A DNA stretch of 64,000 nt, taken from the NCBI RefSeq assembly GCF_004123295.1, contig NZ_SDMK01000003.1, forward strand, positions 186,001 through 250,000. Reading direction: 5' to 3'. The notes beneath the pieces were generated by a model. The model saw only the letters and a program-made list of their open reading frames with translations. It did not search any database and was not told where the DNA came from. Positions within the stretch are counted from its first letter, which is position 1. Each line of letters opens with the position of its first letter. The stretch comes from Silvibacterium dinghuense. Its GTDB lineage: Bacteria; Acidobacteriota; Terriglobia; Terriglobales; Acidobacteriaceae. The position numbers and the translations under genes were made by a program. This document shows, one piece after another, positions 42,853 to 52,300 of this stretch.

Positions 42853-43494
42853 ATGGCGAAGAAGAACGCAAAGGCAGCCGAGACCGTAACCACCGTAAAG
42901 GGCAGCCTGAAAGTGAACTCTGGCAAGCCCGCCGAGGTCACCTCCTCCGAGATTGCCTATTCCGGCCCGCTCTTCAATGTCCTCAAGGAACAGGTCAAGG
43001 AGCCTGGTCTCGAAACCAGCATCGGCTCGGTCGAGCGCGACATCATCCGCCACAATGGCTCGGTCGTGATCCTCGCCGTCGATGAGTCGAAGTCGAAGAA
43101 AGATCCCTACATCGTGGTGGAGCGCCAGTATCGCCACGCTGCCGGGCAGTTTCTTTATGAGGTTCCTGCCGGCAAGGTGGATGCAGGCGAAGAGCGCCTG
43201 GCCGCGGCCAAGCGTGAACTGATCGAAGAGACCGGCTTCCGTGCCAAGAAATGGACCAAGCTCGCCCGCTACTATGCCAGCCCCGGCTTCCTCGGCGAGT
43301 GGATGCAGGTCTATCTCGCCGAAAACCTCACCCTCGGCGACGCCGCTCCGGAAGCCGACGAGCGCATCCAGCTCTTCCTCGTTCCGCTCTCCGAGCTGCT
43401 CCGTCTCATCGACACCGGCAAGATCCAGGACGGCAAGACCATCATTGCCGTGCTCCTCTATGCCCGCCTGCGGCAGGCGCGCAAAAAGGCATAA
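42853..43494 (+). CDS. NUDIX hydrolase, ADP-ribose pyrophosphatase-like
   Basis: The 213-residue protein has a clear NUDIX box [23 protein letters not shown] (residues 107-129, matching Gx5Ex7REUxEExGU). A beta-rich N-terminal extension and the [17 protein letters not shown] segment typical of ADP-ribose pyrophosphatases are present. It should hydrolyse ADP-sugars or related nucleoside diphosphates. AGGAGA lies 6 bp before the ATG. The N-terminal Lys/Ala-rich stretch is unusual for the family. Confidence 0.9.
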   Translation: MAKKNAKAAETVTTVKGSLKVNSGKPAEVTSSEIAYSGPLFNVLKEQVKEPGLETSIGSVERDIIRHNGSVVILAVDESKSKKDPYIVVERQYRHAAGQFLYEVPAGKVDAGEERLAAAKRELIEETGFRAKKWTKLARYYASPGFLGEWMQVYLAENLTLGDAAPEADERIQLFLVPLSELLRLIDTGKIQDGKTIIAVLLYARLRQARKKA

Positions 43495-43663
43495 CCGCGA
43501 AGAAGCGATCTCACCTGTTTACACAGGGTTACGCGTTTTTCCCATTTTCCTGCGACAATCGCTTGTTTTCAGGGAAAACCAAAGCGCGAAGAGTTGCGTC
43601 TTTATGAAGCAAGCAGGTTGGCACCCCAATCGGCATCTGTTTCTTCAGGAAGGGCAATCGCTC

Positions 43664-43882
43664 GTGGCTCAATATAAGGGTAAGGTCAAGTGGTTCAATA
43701 ACGCGAAGGGATATGGCTTCATAGGACGGGATGACGGCCCTGATGTCTTCGTGCACTACAGTGCAATCCAGATCGACGGCTATAAGAGCCTGAAAGAAGG
43801 CGACGAAGTCGAATTCGATATCGTACAGGGGCAGAAAGGCCCACAGGCGGACCAGGTCACCCGCACCGAACAGATCGCCTGA
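43664..43882 (+). CDS. Cold-shock domain protein (CspA family)
   Basis: The 72-residue protein starts [20 protein letters not shown], containing RNP1 (KGYGFI), with RNP2 in VFVHYSAIQ. It should bind single-stranded nucleic acid and act as an RNA chaperone. GTG 43664 is chosen because AGGAAGGG lies 9 bp before it and gives the family length. ATG 43604 would add 20 unrelated residues. A longer overlapping ORF upstream in this frame is not a gene. The region upstream is U-rich and may serve as the long leader typical of cold-shock genes. Confidence 0.9.
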   Translation: MAQYKGKVKWFNNAKGYGFIGRDDGPDVFVHYSAIQIDGYKSLKEGDEVEFDIVQGQKGPQADQVTRTEQIA

Positions 43883-44016
43883 TCCATCCTCCCTTCCGGC
43901 GAATTTCGCGGATACCGCGTGTCCTCGCCAGCAAGGCAGTCCTTCATGCGTACACGGAAGCGATTCTGTCGATAGCGAATCGGCCGGACTACGATCTTCC
44001 CGTCCTCGTTTCTCAG

Positions 44017-44046
44017 AAAAGACCCCGGCTTTGCCCGGGGTCTTTT
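44017..44046 (+). terminator. Rho-independent terminator with 12-bp stem
   Basis: AAAAGACCCCGG (44017-44028) pairs with CCGGGGTCTTTT (44035-44046) around a 6-nt loop, followed by CTTTG. It lies about 134 bp after the cold-shock stop and 99 bp before polX. The A-run in the left arm makes it bidirectional. Confidence 0.85.
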
Positions 44047-44144
44047 CTTTGCCCATAATTTGCCCGTAACCCGTCCACCTCTCCTGGACCCAGGCAGCAG
44101 AGGCAGACGATCTTGCTCGATAATGTCCATGGACTTTACCGCTT

Positions 44145-45887
44145 ATGGATAATCGCTCCATCGCCCAGCTCCTCTCGGAGACCGCCGACCTGCTCGAAAT
44201 CAGCAGCGGCGATCCCTTCCGCATCCGCTCTTACCGCCGCGCCGCCGAGGCGGTCGAATCGACGACCGTGCAGATCAGCGCCATTGCCGGCGATGCAAAG
44301 AAGCTGCAGGAGATCCCCGGCATCGGCAAGGGTATGGCCTCCAACATTCAGGACATCGAGAAGACCGGCAGCCTGCCGCTGCGCGATGAGCTGCTGCAGA
44401 AGTACAAGCCCACCATGCTCGAGCTCCTGAAACTGCCCGGCATGGGACCGAAGTCCGTCGCGCTCTTCTGGGAGGCGCTCCAGGTCGCCTCCGTCGATGA
44501 GTTGGAAGCCGCCATCGCAGCCGGCAGACTCAAGGACCTGCCCCGCTTCGGCGAGAAGCAGATCGAGAAGCTGCGCAAAGGCATCGAGGACTACAAGAAG
44601 AACAGCGGCCGCTTCCTGATCGACACTGGCGAGGAGGCTGCCGAGAAGCTCATCGCCTACCTGCGCGAATTCCCCGGCCTCACCACGATTCAGCCGGCCG
44701 GCTCACTTCGCCGCGGCCGCGAGACGGTCGGCGATCTCGACATCCTCGTCACCGGCCCGGCCTGCGCCGAAGATAAGGTGCAGGCCGCGGTCGATTACAC
44801 CGCCGCCTATCCACCGATTGCGAACCTCATCGCCAAGGGGCAGAACAAGGTCAGCTTCATTCTGCGCAGCGGCCTGCAGGTGGATGTGCGGCTGTTGCCG
44901 GAGGCCTCCTACGGCGCAGCACTGCAGTACTTCACCGGCTCGAAGATGCACAACGTCTCCATCCGCCAGCGCGCGCTCAAGCGTGGCTACACGCTGAGCG
45001 AGTACGCGCTTGCGAAGGTGGACGATGGATCGTTCGTTGCCGGCGCGACCGAGGAAGACATCTACGCCGCGCTCAGCCTGGCATGGATTCCGCCCGAGCT
45101 GCGCGAGAACAACGGCGAGATCGAAGCGGCGGAGAAAGGCACGCTGCCAAAGCTCATCGAGCAGTCCGATATCCGCGGCGATGTGCATATGCACACCAAC
45201 GCCACCGACGGCCGCAACACCATCCGCGAGATGGCCGAGGCGGCGCTGGCGCGGGGCTACGAGTACATCGCCATCACCGACCACTCGAAGAACCTGGCCA
45301 TGACCAACGGCCTCGACGACGCCCGTGCCCTCGAGCACGTGCGCCGTATCCGTGAAGTCGATGCCGAGATGGAAGGCCGTATCCGCGTCTTCCCCGGCAT
45401 CGAGGTCGACATTCTCGGCGACGGCGAGATCGACCTCGCCGATGAAACGCTGGCACAGATGGATGTGGTTGTGGCCAGCGTGCACACGCTCTTCAACCAG
45501 CCGCGCGAACAGATGACCGAGCGCGTGCTGCGCGCCATCGAGAACCCTTATGTGCGCATCCTTGGCCATCCCACCGGACGGCTGCTGCTGCGCCGCGAGC
45601 CCTTCGAGCTCGACCTGCCGACGGTGATGCGCCGCGCCGCCGAGCTGGGCGTCGCCATGGAGCACAATGCCTATCCCGACCGGCTGGACCTGAGCGACCG
45701 CGACCTGCGGCTGGCCAAGGAGCTAGGCTGCAAGATCAGCGTGAACACCGACTCGCACCACACCAGCCACATGGAGAAGATGCGCTACGGCATCCGCCAG
45801 CTCCGCCGCGCATGGCTTACCAAGGAGGACGTCCTCAACACGCTGCCCGCGAAGCAGTTTCTTGCCGCGCTGCGTCCGCGTCCCTAA
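44145..45887 (+). CDS. polX: DNA polymerase/3'-5' exonuclease PolX
   Basis: Family-X polymerase fused to a PHP domain, as in Bacillus PolX, used in base-excision repair. The 580-residue protein has helix-hairpin-helix motifs (IPGIGKGMA, LPGMGPKSV) and the polymerase metal aspartates in GDLDILVTG (Asp197, Asp199) and QVDVRL (Asp247). The C-terminal PHP domain starts DVHMHTNATDG (His348, His350) and continues ITDHSKNLAM and TDSHHTSHM. No strong ribosome-binding site precedes ATG 44145. Confidence 0.95.
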   Translation: MDNRSIAQLLSETADLLEISSGDPFRIRSYRRAAEAVESTTVQISAIAGDAKKLQEIPGIGKGMASNIQDIEKTGSLPLRDELLQKYKPTMLELLKLPGMGPKSVALFWEALQVASVDELEAAIAAGRLKDLPRFGEKQIEKLRKGIEDYKKNSGRFLIDTGEEAAEKLIAYLREFPGLTTIQPAGSLRRGRETVGDLDILVTGPACAEDKVQAAVDYTAAYPPIANLIAKGQNKVSFILRSGLQVDVRLLPEASYGAALQYFTGSKMHNVSIRQRALKRGYTLSEYALAKVDDGSFVAGATEEDIYAALSLAWIPPELRENNGEIEAAEKGTLPKLIEQSDIRGDVHMHTNATDGRNTIREMAEAALARGYEYIAITDHSKNLAMTNGLDDARALEHVRRIREVDAEMEGRIRVFPGIEVDILGDGEIDLADETLAQMDVVVASVHTLFNQPREQMTERVLRAIENPYVRILGHPTGRLLLRREPFELDLPTVMRRAAELGVAMEHNAYPDRLDLSDRDLRLAKELGCKISVNTDSHHTSHMEKMRYGIRQLRRAWLTKEDVLNTLPAKQFLAALRPRP

Positions 45888-45917
45888 CGATCGCATTTAC
45901 GCAGCGATAAGGCAGTT

Positions 45918-46172
45918 CTAGGCAGTATCCACATATGGCTGTATTGGAATAGCGGAGTGAGTCCAAAGTTGTCATTCCGACCGAAGCGTACCAGGGTCCC
46001 CGGCGCGCCTGCATCTGGCGCGCTGGGGTGGGGTAGCGGAGTGGAGGAACCTGCAGTTCTTCGCTGGTACGGGTGGAAACCGCAGGTCCCTCCGCTTCGC
46101 TCACCTTTGGCTCGCTTCGGTCGGGATGACAGTTTGCGTTATGGCTATAAGCTATAAGTGGATACGTTCTAG
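45918..46172. repeat. MITE-like palindromic repeat, complete copy E
   Basis: CTAG bounds both ends (45918-45921 and 46169-46172). Inward are GCAGTATCCACATATGG and its counterpart CTATAAGTGGATACGTT. The inner inverted repeat TTGTCATTCCGACCGAAGCG / CGCTTCGGTCGGGATGACA and a GC-rich insertion GGCGCGCC follow. The right CTAG supplies the TAG stop codon of the leftward membrane-protein gene. Confidence 0.8.
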
Positions 46173-47323
46173 GTGGATGGCCCCGATGCGACAGGGTCCA
46201 CCACCACCTCGGTCCCGCCATCGGCATTGCCTCCGCCATTCCCGCCCGGGTCCGGCCCTGTGCCCCCTGGCTGGCCACCAGCCAGGTCAGGACCGGCGTC
46301 CGGCGTCACCACATTCACCACCGGTCCTGTTACCTGCGGAGCGGCTACGATCGGCGGCGGCTCGGCGCGTGGCGGCCTGTCGCCGGCCAGCCGGATATTG
46401 ATCAGCTTGTTCACCGCATCGAACCAGAATGGCGCACCCAGCGAAACGGCAATGCCGGTGAGTCCCCATCCGGCCAGGTGCAGCACCCAGCTCCAAGCGA
46501 TCTCCAGCCGGTCATCCCATGACCCGCCTTCGAGCGTCTTCCCGGCATATCTCCAGTACTTCGCCGTCTGGTGGTAGCCCACCGGGATGTACCGCTCGAG
46601 ATGACCTGTCATCTCGCTGCGCGCATCCCTGTATCGCTCGTCGGTGCACCCGCCGGCATCCCTGCAGCTATACATCTGCGCGGTCGTGGTCAGCACGGTA
46701 CGCGCGTCTTCCGAGCTCCACAGCTTCTCGGTGATCGAAAACAGATTCGCGTTGCACAGCACGGCCAGCGCGATGCCCAGGTAAAGCAGGATGGTCTGTG
46801 TGTTCTTCTTGTATAGCCCGTTGATGCGGTCCATCGTGTTGTCGTACCACTGCTCGAGCGCCAGCGTGGATGCGCCGGCACGCTGCTCCGTTCCCTCCAG
46901 CACCGCCTGCAGGCGCCGCTTCAGGTCCACATCGTCGACCTTCTCCACCAGGCTGTGGAGCGGGGCTCCGCGCATGTTATGCCGCTCGGCAAGAATTGCG
47001 ATCAGCACGCGGCTGAAAAGTGTGGAGGGGATGTACGACGGCCGCGATGCTGCTGCGCCACCCTCCTGCTTCCGTGGCGATACCTTGCCGTCGTGCAGCG
47101 TCACCGTAACGCGCGGAGCAGAAAAAGAGATGGTCTGAATCAGCGGATGCGCAAAAAACTCCGCGGCCACGCTCTTGCCCAGCATGTTGTCAATGGCGCT
47201 GGCCAGCGAGGCCGCCCGCCGCGAGGTAAACGACGCCCACAGCTCCTGCAGGTGCGAGGCGATGATGCTCAACATCAGGCACACGACCGAGATGCCGATC
47301 GCTACTCCCAGAACCCGTTCCAT
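46169..47323 (-). CDS. Membrane protein paired with a patatin-like lipase
   Basis: The 384-residue protein has three predicted membrane helices: residues 4-24, about 172-196 and about 282-310. A charged domain of roughly 130 residues lies between the first two. The third helix ends GAPFWFDAVNKLINIRL, a motif I recall in uncharacterised bacterial membrane proteins. A flexible Pro/Gly/Asp-rich tail is last. I do not recognise a named family or an enzyme motif. It starts 30 bp after the stop of the patatin-like gene on the same strand, so the two probably form an operon. Its stop codon lies inside copy E of the repeat. Confidence 0.7.
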   Translation of the reverse strand: MERVLGVAIGISVVCLMLSIIASHLQELWASFTSRRAASLASAIDNMLGKSVAAEFFAHPLIQTISFSAPRVTVTLHDGKVSPRKQEGGAAASRPSYIPSTLFSRVLIAILAERHNMRGAPLHSLVEKVDDVDLKRRLQAVLEGTEQRAGASTLALEQWYDNTMDRINGLYKKNTQTILLYLGIALAVLCNANLFSITEKLWSSEDARTVLTTTAQMYSCRDAGGCTDERYRDARSEMTGHLERYIPVGYHQTAKYWRYAGKTLEGGSWDDRLEIAWSWVLHLAGWGLTGIAVSLGAPFWFDAVNKLINIRLAGDRPPRAEPPPIVAAPQVTGPVVNVVTPDAGPDLAGGQPGGTGPDPGGNGGGNADGGTEVVVDPVASGPST

Positions 47324-47353
47324 TCCAGCTCCTTGCTATCGATCTGCTGAGCG

Positions 47354-49156
47354 TTACCCATCCTCGCTCGTGTCCGCCCGCTGCCCCTCCACGTTCGGGG
47401 AGAGCTTCTCCATCAGCAGATTCTCGACTTTGTGCTTCTGAAGCATGGTAGCTGCAGCGATCACCGGCTGCAGCAATGCCGCGCCAGGCACCTCTGCCAG
47501 CAGCGGTCCTTCGATCGCCCGGATACGCGCCATCGCCAGCCCGGCAATCTCGCCCACCTTGTCCCTGCTGATCTGCATCCGCTTCGGCTGATCGATCTCC
47601 GGAGCGGCGGTGCCCACCAGAGGAAGAATCCGCAGCCACTTTACCGCTTTTCCGCCGCCATCGAGGATCTCCGGCGTTCCCAGAGGTGCCCCGCAGCCCG
47701 CGCGCGCCAACACGGCACGTTTGTACTTCCCCGCTCCTGCCAGCCCCGCTGCCATCACCGGATTCGTCTCCGGGAGCCGGAAATAGGTATCGAGAAAGCG
47801 CTGGCAGTTATAGCGCCCCAGCAGAAAATCATGCGCCCGAAAACCGCGCTCCATGAATCCGCCGAAGGCGCTCAGCGTGCCGCACTGCAGCGCATCCTCA
47901 TCTCTCTGGCCGGGATCGGAGGGCGCGATCACGAAGCGGCTGAAGGCGCTCCCGTCGGTCAGCACCGAGAGGGACTCGCCCAGAAACCTCGACTGCGACA
48001 TCATCACCGTAAAGAGCTTTCCCAGCATCCCGAAGACGGTCATCGGCGGAGGGTCAAAAAAGGTCTCGTCAAAGCGGTCGCGGGTAGGAAACGGAGCCAC
48101 GGTGAGCACGGCCGCATTGGCCTCCTGCGGCAGCCGCGGATTGGACCGCACACCATCGATCGTCTCGAAGGCCGGATTCCGCGCCGCCAGGTAGTCATGC
48201 ACCAGCTCGCATGGATCGTTGTCCGTCACCCCGCCGTCGATGTTGAAGGTGTCGATGGTTTTCAGCGGCGGCTTGCCGGGCTTTGGCTGCGGCAGGTCCG
48301 GCGGAGGCAGTGGCACCGGCGCTTTCGCGCCTACCGGATACCACAGCGGCGTCTCATAGTCCGTAACGCGCCGCGTCAGCCGGCGCGGAGCAAGAAACAA
48401 TGGAAAAGCACCGGTGGCCTTGGCCGCCGCCTGTAGAAACTCCCAGTCGGTCTTCGCCTGCGGGTCCTGCACCGGCACGGGATAGGCATCGGACGCGGCA
48501 GGCGCGGCCCCTCCGCGCACCACCTCGAAGCGCACCCGGTCGCCATAGTACGTGGTGTACTCTCCGTCCGTGCCCGTGGCGCTGCTGTAGAGTGGATACG
48601 TCATCCCGCGCACATTCGTCGTGGTCAGAAACAGCGTCAGGTCCTTCGCCACATATGGCCGCTCCACCCTCTGTCCGCGGGGCACCAGCGCATAGGCCGC
48701 AATTTCATCGATGATGGTCGAATCGAGCAGCGAGGCCAGCGGCTGCCCCGGACTGAGGTCGTTCGTCCCCAGCAGCTGGCGGATGTCGATCCGGTTCACC
48801 CATGCCTCGTAGAAGACGTTGCTGGTGCCGGTTTTCGGCTGGTTGCCATCCATCGTGTCGGTGATGTGCTCGAATTCCGAATGCAGCATCACCGAAGCAA
48901 TGGCCGCGCACATGCCTCCGGCGGAAGCGCCGGAAAAACCGTCGATCATCACATCGTGCAGTGGCACCACCCCCTCGAACTCATCCGGCGCATTCTCGTC
49001 GGCCAGGTGCGCCCGGAAGGCATCCTTCTGCGCCTGCCACTGCTCCAGCGCCTCGATGAGAAAATCCAGCACGCCGGCGGTATACGCCCCGGCCGAAACC
49101 GCTCCCGCCATGTTGATACCGAGATGAAATGCCTGGTCCTTCCACGGAACACCCAT
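47354..49156 (-). CDS. Patatin-like phospholipase family protein
   Basis: The 600-residue protein has a patatin-type alpha/beta fold. The usual oxyanion loop is altered to NMAGAVSAGAYTAGV, and the nucleophile lies in GFSGASAGGM (GxSxG). The catalytic Asp is in NIDGGVTDNDP (DGG motif). Patatins hydrolyse phospholipids and other acyl esters; some act as effectors in antiphage systems. No signal peptide is seen, so the enzyme is probably cytoplasmic. The extra 250 or so C-terminal residues match no domain I recognise. ATG 49156 is preceded by GGAGG; GTG 49171 is the less likely alternative. It is followed by the three-helix membrane gene 30 bp later. Confidence 0.85.
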   Translation of the reverse strand: MGVPWKDQAFHLGINMAGAVSAGAYTAGVLDFLIEALEQWQAQKDAFRAHLADENAPDEFEGVVPLHDVMIDGFSGASAGGMCAAIASVMLHSEFEHITDTMDGNQPKTGTSNVFYEAWVNRIDIRQLLGTNDLSPGQPLASLLDSTIIDEIAAYALVPRGQRVERPYVAKDLTLFLTTTNVRGMTYPLYSSATGTDGEYTTYYGDRVRFEVVRGGAAPAASDAYPVPVQDPQAKTDWEFLQAAAKATGAFPLFLAPRRLTRRVTDYETPLWYPVGAKAPVPLPPPDLPQPKPGKPPLKTIDTFNIDGGVTDNDPCELVHDYLAARNPAFETIDGVRSNPRLPQEANAAVLTVAPFPTRDRFDETFFDPPPMTVFGMLGKLFTVMMSQSRFLGESLSVLTDGSAFSRFVIAPSDPGQRDEDALQCGTLSAFGGFMERGFRAHDFLLGRYNCQRFLDTYFRLPETNPVMAAGLAGAGKYKRAVLARAGCGAPLGTPEILDGGGKAVKWLRILPLVGTAAPEIDQPKRMQISRDKVGEIAGLAMARIRAIEGPLLAEVPGAALLQPVIAAATMLQKHKVENLLMEKLSPNVEGQRADTSEDG

Positions 49157-49364
49157 GCAGCCTCCAGCCACGAACAGGAGACAGGGCTCCCGGCCGGGAT
49201 CGGTGAAAGAGAAAATGGGGGAAGTCGGTGGAAGTATCGGCTTCTTTCAACCGGGATGTCGAGTTCTTTTCTCGCCGCAAGGATCGGCGCAGGCCGGTTC
49301 TCCATCACCGAGGTAACCAGTCCGCGCACGGTAAACTCTCTATGTATCCGAAAGGCTCTTTCGC

Positions 49365-49931
49365 ATGGCAGAAGACTCCAGCACCGGCCGTTCCCTGTTC
49401 ATCGTCATTGCCGCATTCGTTCTCGTCTCGCTGGCCATCGGCGCCTACGCATACTTCAACCGCACGGCACCGGCCAGTTCCGGTGAGGTTCTGAGCCTCA
49501 ACCTCTACCCCATCCATCGCGATCTCTCGACGCCCGGCTCGGTGAACGGTCTCGGCGGCCAGGCCGACCTCTACGACGAGATGCTGATCTTCGCCGACGT
49601 CCGCATCCGCAACCTGGCAAAGACCCCTCTCATCCTCGATGACATGTGGGCCACCGTCGACCTCGGCGACAGCGAGCAGCGCAGCACCGCCGTCTCGCAG
49701 TCCGATTTCGACAAGGTTTTTCTTGCCTATCCCGATGCCCACGCCTTCCACAAAGACCCGATGCCCCGCAATCTGAGCCTTGCGCCCGGTGAGCAGCACG
49801 AAGGCCTCATGATTTTTCATTACGAAATCCCGAAAGCGCAGTGGGATGCCCGCAAATCCATGGACCTGCACATCAGCTTCAAGAATCAGAACGATCTGGT
49901 GATCCCGGCACCTGCTCCAACCGCAAAATAA
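49365..49931 (+). CDS. Membrane-anchored hypothetical protein
   Basis: The 188-residue protein has one N-terminal membrane helix (about residues 10-31) and an extracytoplasmic domain of about 150 residues rich in beta strands. The fold could be immunoglobulin-like. I recognise no enzyme motif or family. It is the first of two rightward genes before the terminator at 50891, and lies 81 bp upstream of uppP. The link to uppP is by position only. Confidence 0.65.
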   Translation: MAEDSSTGRSLFIVIAAFVLVSLAIGAYAYFNRTAPASSGEVLSLNLYPIHRDLSTPGSVNGLGGQADLYDEMLIFADVRIRNLAKTPLILDDMWATVDLGDSEQRSTAVSQSDFDKVFLAYPDAHAFHKDPMPRNLSLAPGEQHEGLMIFHYEIPKAQWDARKSMDLHISFKNQNDLVIPAPAPTAK

Positions 49932-50000
49932 CGGCGGCTCCCGCGAGTCAATCCTGACAGGGATGTCATTTCCGTACTTTTTCCTGTCACCGACCCTCGC

Positions 50001-50006
50001 TACAAT
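50001..50006 (+). promoter_or_regulatory. -10-like box (TACAAT) 6 nt before the uppP start
   Basis: TACAAT ends at 50006 and ATG starts at 50013, leaving a 6-nt gap. No ribosome-binding site is visible before this ATG, which fits a leaderless transcript. The corresponding -35 region is not recognisable. Confidence 0.35.
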
Positions 50007-50012
50007 CGGCGC

Positions 50013-50873
50013 ATGCCCATTTTTAAGGTCATCATCCTGGCCATCGTCCAGGGACTCGCCGAACTCCTGCCCGTTTCCAGCTCCGCACACGTCGTGGTCG
50101 CGGAAAAGCTCATGGGCCTCGACCCGTCCTCGCCGCAGATGACCCTGCTGCTGGTCATGCTCCACACCGGCACCATGTTCGCCGTCATCGTCTACTTCTG
50201 GAAGCAGTGGATGCAGGCCTATTTCGATACCGCCGAGCACTTCAAGAAGATTCTCGGCCGGGTCATCGTCGCCACTCTGCTCACCGGCGTCATCGGCGAG
50301 GCCATCATCAAGGTGCTGGAAAAGACCGTCTTCAAGGCCACGCCGCATGCCGAGATCGAAGACCTCTTCAGCCATCTTGAGATCGTCGCCCCGGCCCTGG
50401 CCGCCGCCGGCATCCTGATCCTCATCGCCGGGATCGCCCGCCGCAACAGCTCGCACAGCGCCCTGACCTCGACACCCGAGGTCACGATGGGGCAGGCCGG
50501 CGTCATCGGCGCGGTGCAGGGACTCTGCCTGCCCTTCCGCGGATTCTCCCGCTCCGGCGCTACCATCTCCGCCGGCATGCTCGCAGGCGCAGCCCGCGCC
50601 CGCGCCGAGGTCTTCAGCTTCGCCCTTGCCGTGGTGCTCACCCCGCCTGTGGTTGCCCGTGAGGCGCTGCGCCTCAAGCATGCAGGTGCTGGAGCCATGA
50701 GCGGCTCGCCCGTGGCCATGAGCCTGCTCGGCATGGTCTTCGCCTTCCTCGCCGGACTGGTCGCCCTCAAGTGGCTCAGCCAGTGGCTCGAGAGCGGACG
50801 CTGGTACCTCTTCGGCATCTACTGCCTGGTCGCCTCGGTCGTGGTCTTCCTGCTCCACCAGCACGGCTACTAG
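50013..50873 (+). CDS. uppP: Undecaprenyl-diphosphate phosphatase
   Basis: UppP (BacA) dephosphorylates undecaprenyl diphosphate so the carrier can be reused for wall and polymer synthesis. The 286-residue protein has about eight membrane helices. Its two active-site segments are IVQGLAELLPVSSSAH near the start and PFRGFSRSGATISAGM at about residues 175-190. The latter shows the conserved arginine and the serine-rich motif. It is followed by a strong terminator. Confidence 0.94.
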   Translation: MPIFKVIILAIVQGLAELLPVSSSAHVVVAEKLMGLDPSSPQMTLLLVMLHTGTMFAVIVYFWKQWMQAYFDTAEHFKKILGRVIVATLLTGVIGEAIIKVLEKTVFKATPHAEIEDLFSHLEIVAPALAAAGILILIAGIARRNSSHSALTSTPEVTMGQAGVIGAVQGLCLPFRGFSRSGATISAGMLAGAARARAEVFSFALAVVLTPPVVAREALRLKHAGAGAMSGSPVAMSLLGMVFAFLAGLVALKWLSQWLESGRWYLFGIYCLVASVVVFLLHQHGY

Positions 50874-50890
50874 AACTGAACATGTGAAAG

Positions 50891-50931
50891 AAGCGCAGGG
50901 GCGACGGTGTGACCGTCGCCCCTGCGCTTTT
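50891..50931 (+). terminator. Rho-independent terminator after uppP
   Basis: AAGCGCAGGGGCGACGGT (50891-50908) pairs fully with its complement at 50912-50929 around a 3-nt loop, followed by TT and CCC. The stem is 18 bp. It lies between convergent uppP and the di-haem peroxidase gene. Confidence 0.85.
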
Positions 50932-50958
50932 CCCTCACCCTAAGCACCGACGGAACGT

Positions 50959-52272
50959 TCATTCCCGGCCGCTGTCTGCTCGAATCCGCACTTCGTGGCC
51001 GGCCTTCACCGTCTGCACATCGCTGTCCGTCAGCGTCTTCAGAAACGCGATCACGTCGTCTATTTCCGCGTCCGTCCACACCGGCGCATCGCCCTGTTTG
51101 CGGGTCAGCGGCTCGTCGATGGTATCGATATTGCCACGCAGCCTGGGCGGCAGGTCGTTGAAGACATCGACCGCTCCGCTCGCCGTGCGCGGATACCAAA
51201 GACCTGGGTCGGTGGCGCGGCTCACGTAGAAGCGCAGCGCGTCCTTGAGGGTGTGAAAGCGGCCATTGTGAAAGAACGCCCCGCGTGCAGCCACGTTGCG
51301 TAGCGTCGGCGTCTTGAACAGGCCGCAGAAGGCTGTCTGCGCAGCCTGATCCTTGCGCAGCGGACCGCACAACCCCATGTCGTAATCATCCGGTGCGGCA
51401 TTGGCGCGCAGCTCCGGGTTGCGCGGCACACCGAGGGCCTCGAACTGGTAGTCGGTGAAGATGGGATGCGCGCCGTTCACCCCCTTGCGGTCCAGATGGC
51501 AGGTGGCGCAGTTGCCGCGTTTGGGGTCGTCAAAGAGCGCCAGCCCGCGCTGCTCCTGCGCAGTCAGCGTCGCCTTGCCGTCGAGATAGGCATCGAACCT
51601 GCTGGTATAGGGATGAAAGCTCGGGTCGTCGAGCTGAAACCGCTCCAAAGCCGCCAGCAGCGCGGTAAATGCAGCCTCCGGGTGATCGAAGATTTCTGCG
51701 CCGAAGAGTTTGCGGAAATCTCCGGCATACGCAGCGTGTCGCAGCTTCGCGACCACCTCCTCGCGGCTGCCGTTGGCCATCTCCTGCGGAGCCAGCAGAG
51801 GAAACGCCGCCTGGTCACGCAGCGAGTTGAAGCGGCCATCCCAGCCGAAGCCGCCGGTGGGCGGCTCTTCGCCCTCGCGCAGCCGTTCGGCCACGTCGGC
51901 AATAAACTCCTTGTTCCATCGCGGTGTGCGGTTCAGCGTGTAGCGCAGCGAAGGCACGGCGCGCGGTCCCTGGCGATCGAGTCCCTGGCCGCCCAGCTGC
52001 ACCGCTAGGCCGTTCGGCGGACCATAGGCATGCGCCGGATCATGACAGGTGGCGCAGGCCATGCGGCCCGAGCCGGAAAGCGATGGATCGAAGAAGGCCT
52101 TGCGGCCCAGTGCCGCGAGCGCGGCGGGATTCTGTGCGGCGATGCCGGATGTGGTGTCCGTGGCCGCGCCGGCACGCGCCTTTAGCAGGACCGCGGCTGC
52201 CAGCGCCACGAGAAAGATTGCCGGAAGCTTCCGGGCGTGGGCCTGGAAGCGAAATTTTAAAAGTCGGAACAT
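50959..52272 (-). CDS. Di-haem cytochrome c peroxidase family protein
   Basis: From ATG 52272 the protein is 437 residues with an N-terminal membrane or signal segment (about residues 17-35). Two CxxCH haem motifs are present: CATCH near residue 73 and CATCH in GNCATCHLDRKG. This is the arrangement of bacterial di-haem peroxidases (CCP/MauG), which reduce hydrogen peroxide or oxidise a partner in the periplasm. Longer in-frame sequence upstream is derived from a MITE repeat and is not part of the gene. The electron donor is not encoded nearby. Confidence 0.9.
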   Translation of the reverse strand: MFRLLKFRFQAHARKLPAIFLVALAAAVLLKARAGAATDTTSGIAAQNPAALAALGRKAFFDPSLSGSGRMACATCHDPAHAYGPPNGLAVQLGGQGLDRQGPRAVPSLRYTLNRTPRWNKEFIADVAERLREGEEPPTGGFGWDGRFNSLRDQAAFPLLAPQEMANGSREEVVAKLRHAAYAGDFRKLFGAEIFDHPEAAFTALLAALERFQLDDPSFHPYTSRFDAYLDGKATLTAQEQRGLALFDDPKRGNCATCHLDRKGVNGAHPIFTDYQFEALGVPRNPELRANAAPDDYDMGLCGPLRKDQAAQTAFCGLFKTPTLRNVAARGAFFHNGRFHTLKDALRFYVSRATDPGLWYPRTASGAVDVFNDLPPRLRGNIDTIDEPLTRKQGDAPVWTDAEIDDVIAFLKTLTDSDVQTVKAGHEVRIRADSGRE

Positions 52273-52300
52273 AACCCGTTCAGGCAACACACAAACGAAG

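Noticed and set aside
43241-43663. Longer open reading frame leading into the cold-shock gene
   Set aside because: Overlaps the NUDIX gene in another frame. The cold-shock family length and the AGGAAGGG site support GTG 43664 as the start.
46169-49156. Naming the patatin/membrane pair as a CBASS or other known defence system
   Set aside because: No nucleotidyltransferase, TIR, STAND or other sensor gene is adjacent, so the label would be unsupported.
49305-50864. 519-residue open reading frame on the minus strand
   Set aside because: Antisense to the anchored hypothetical gene and uppP, both of which have clear start and domain evidence.
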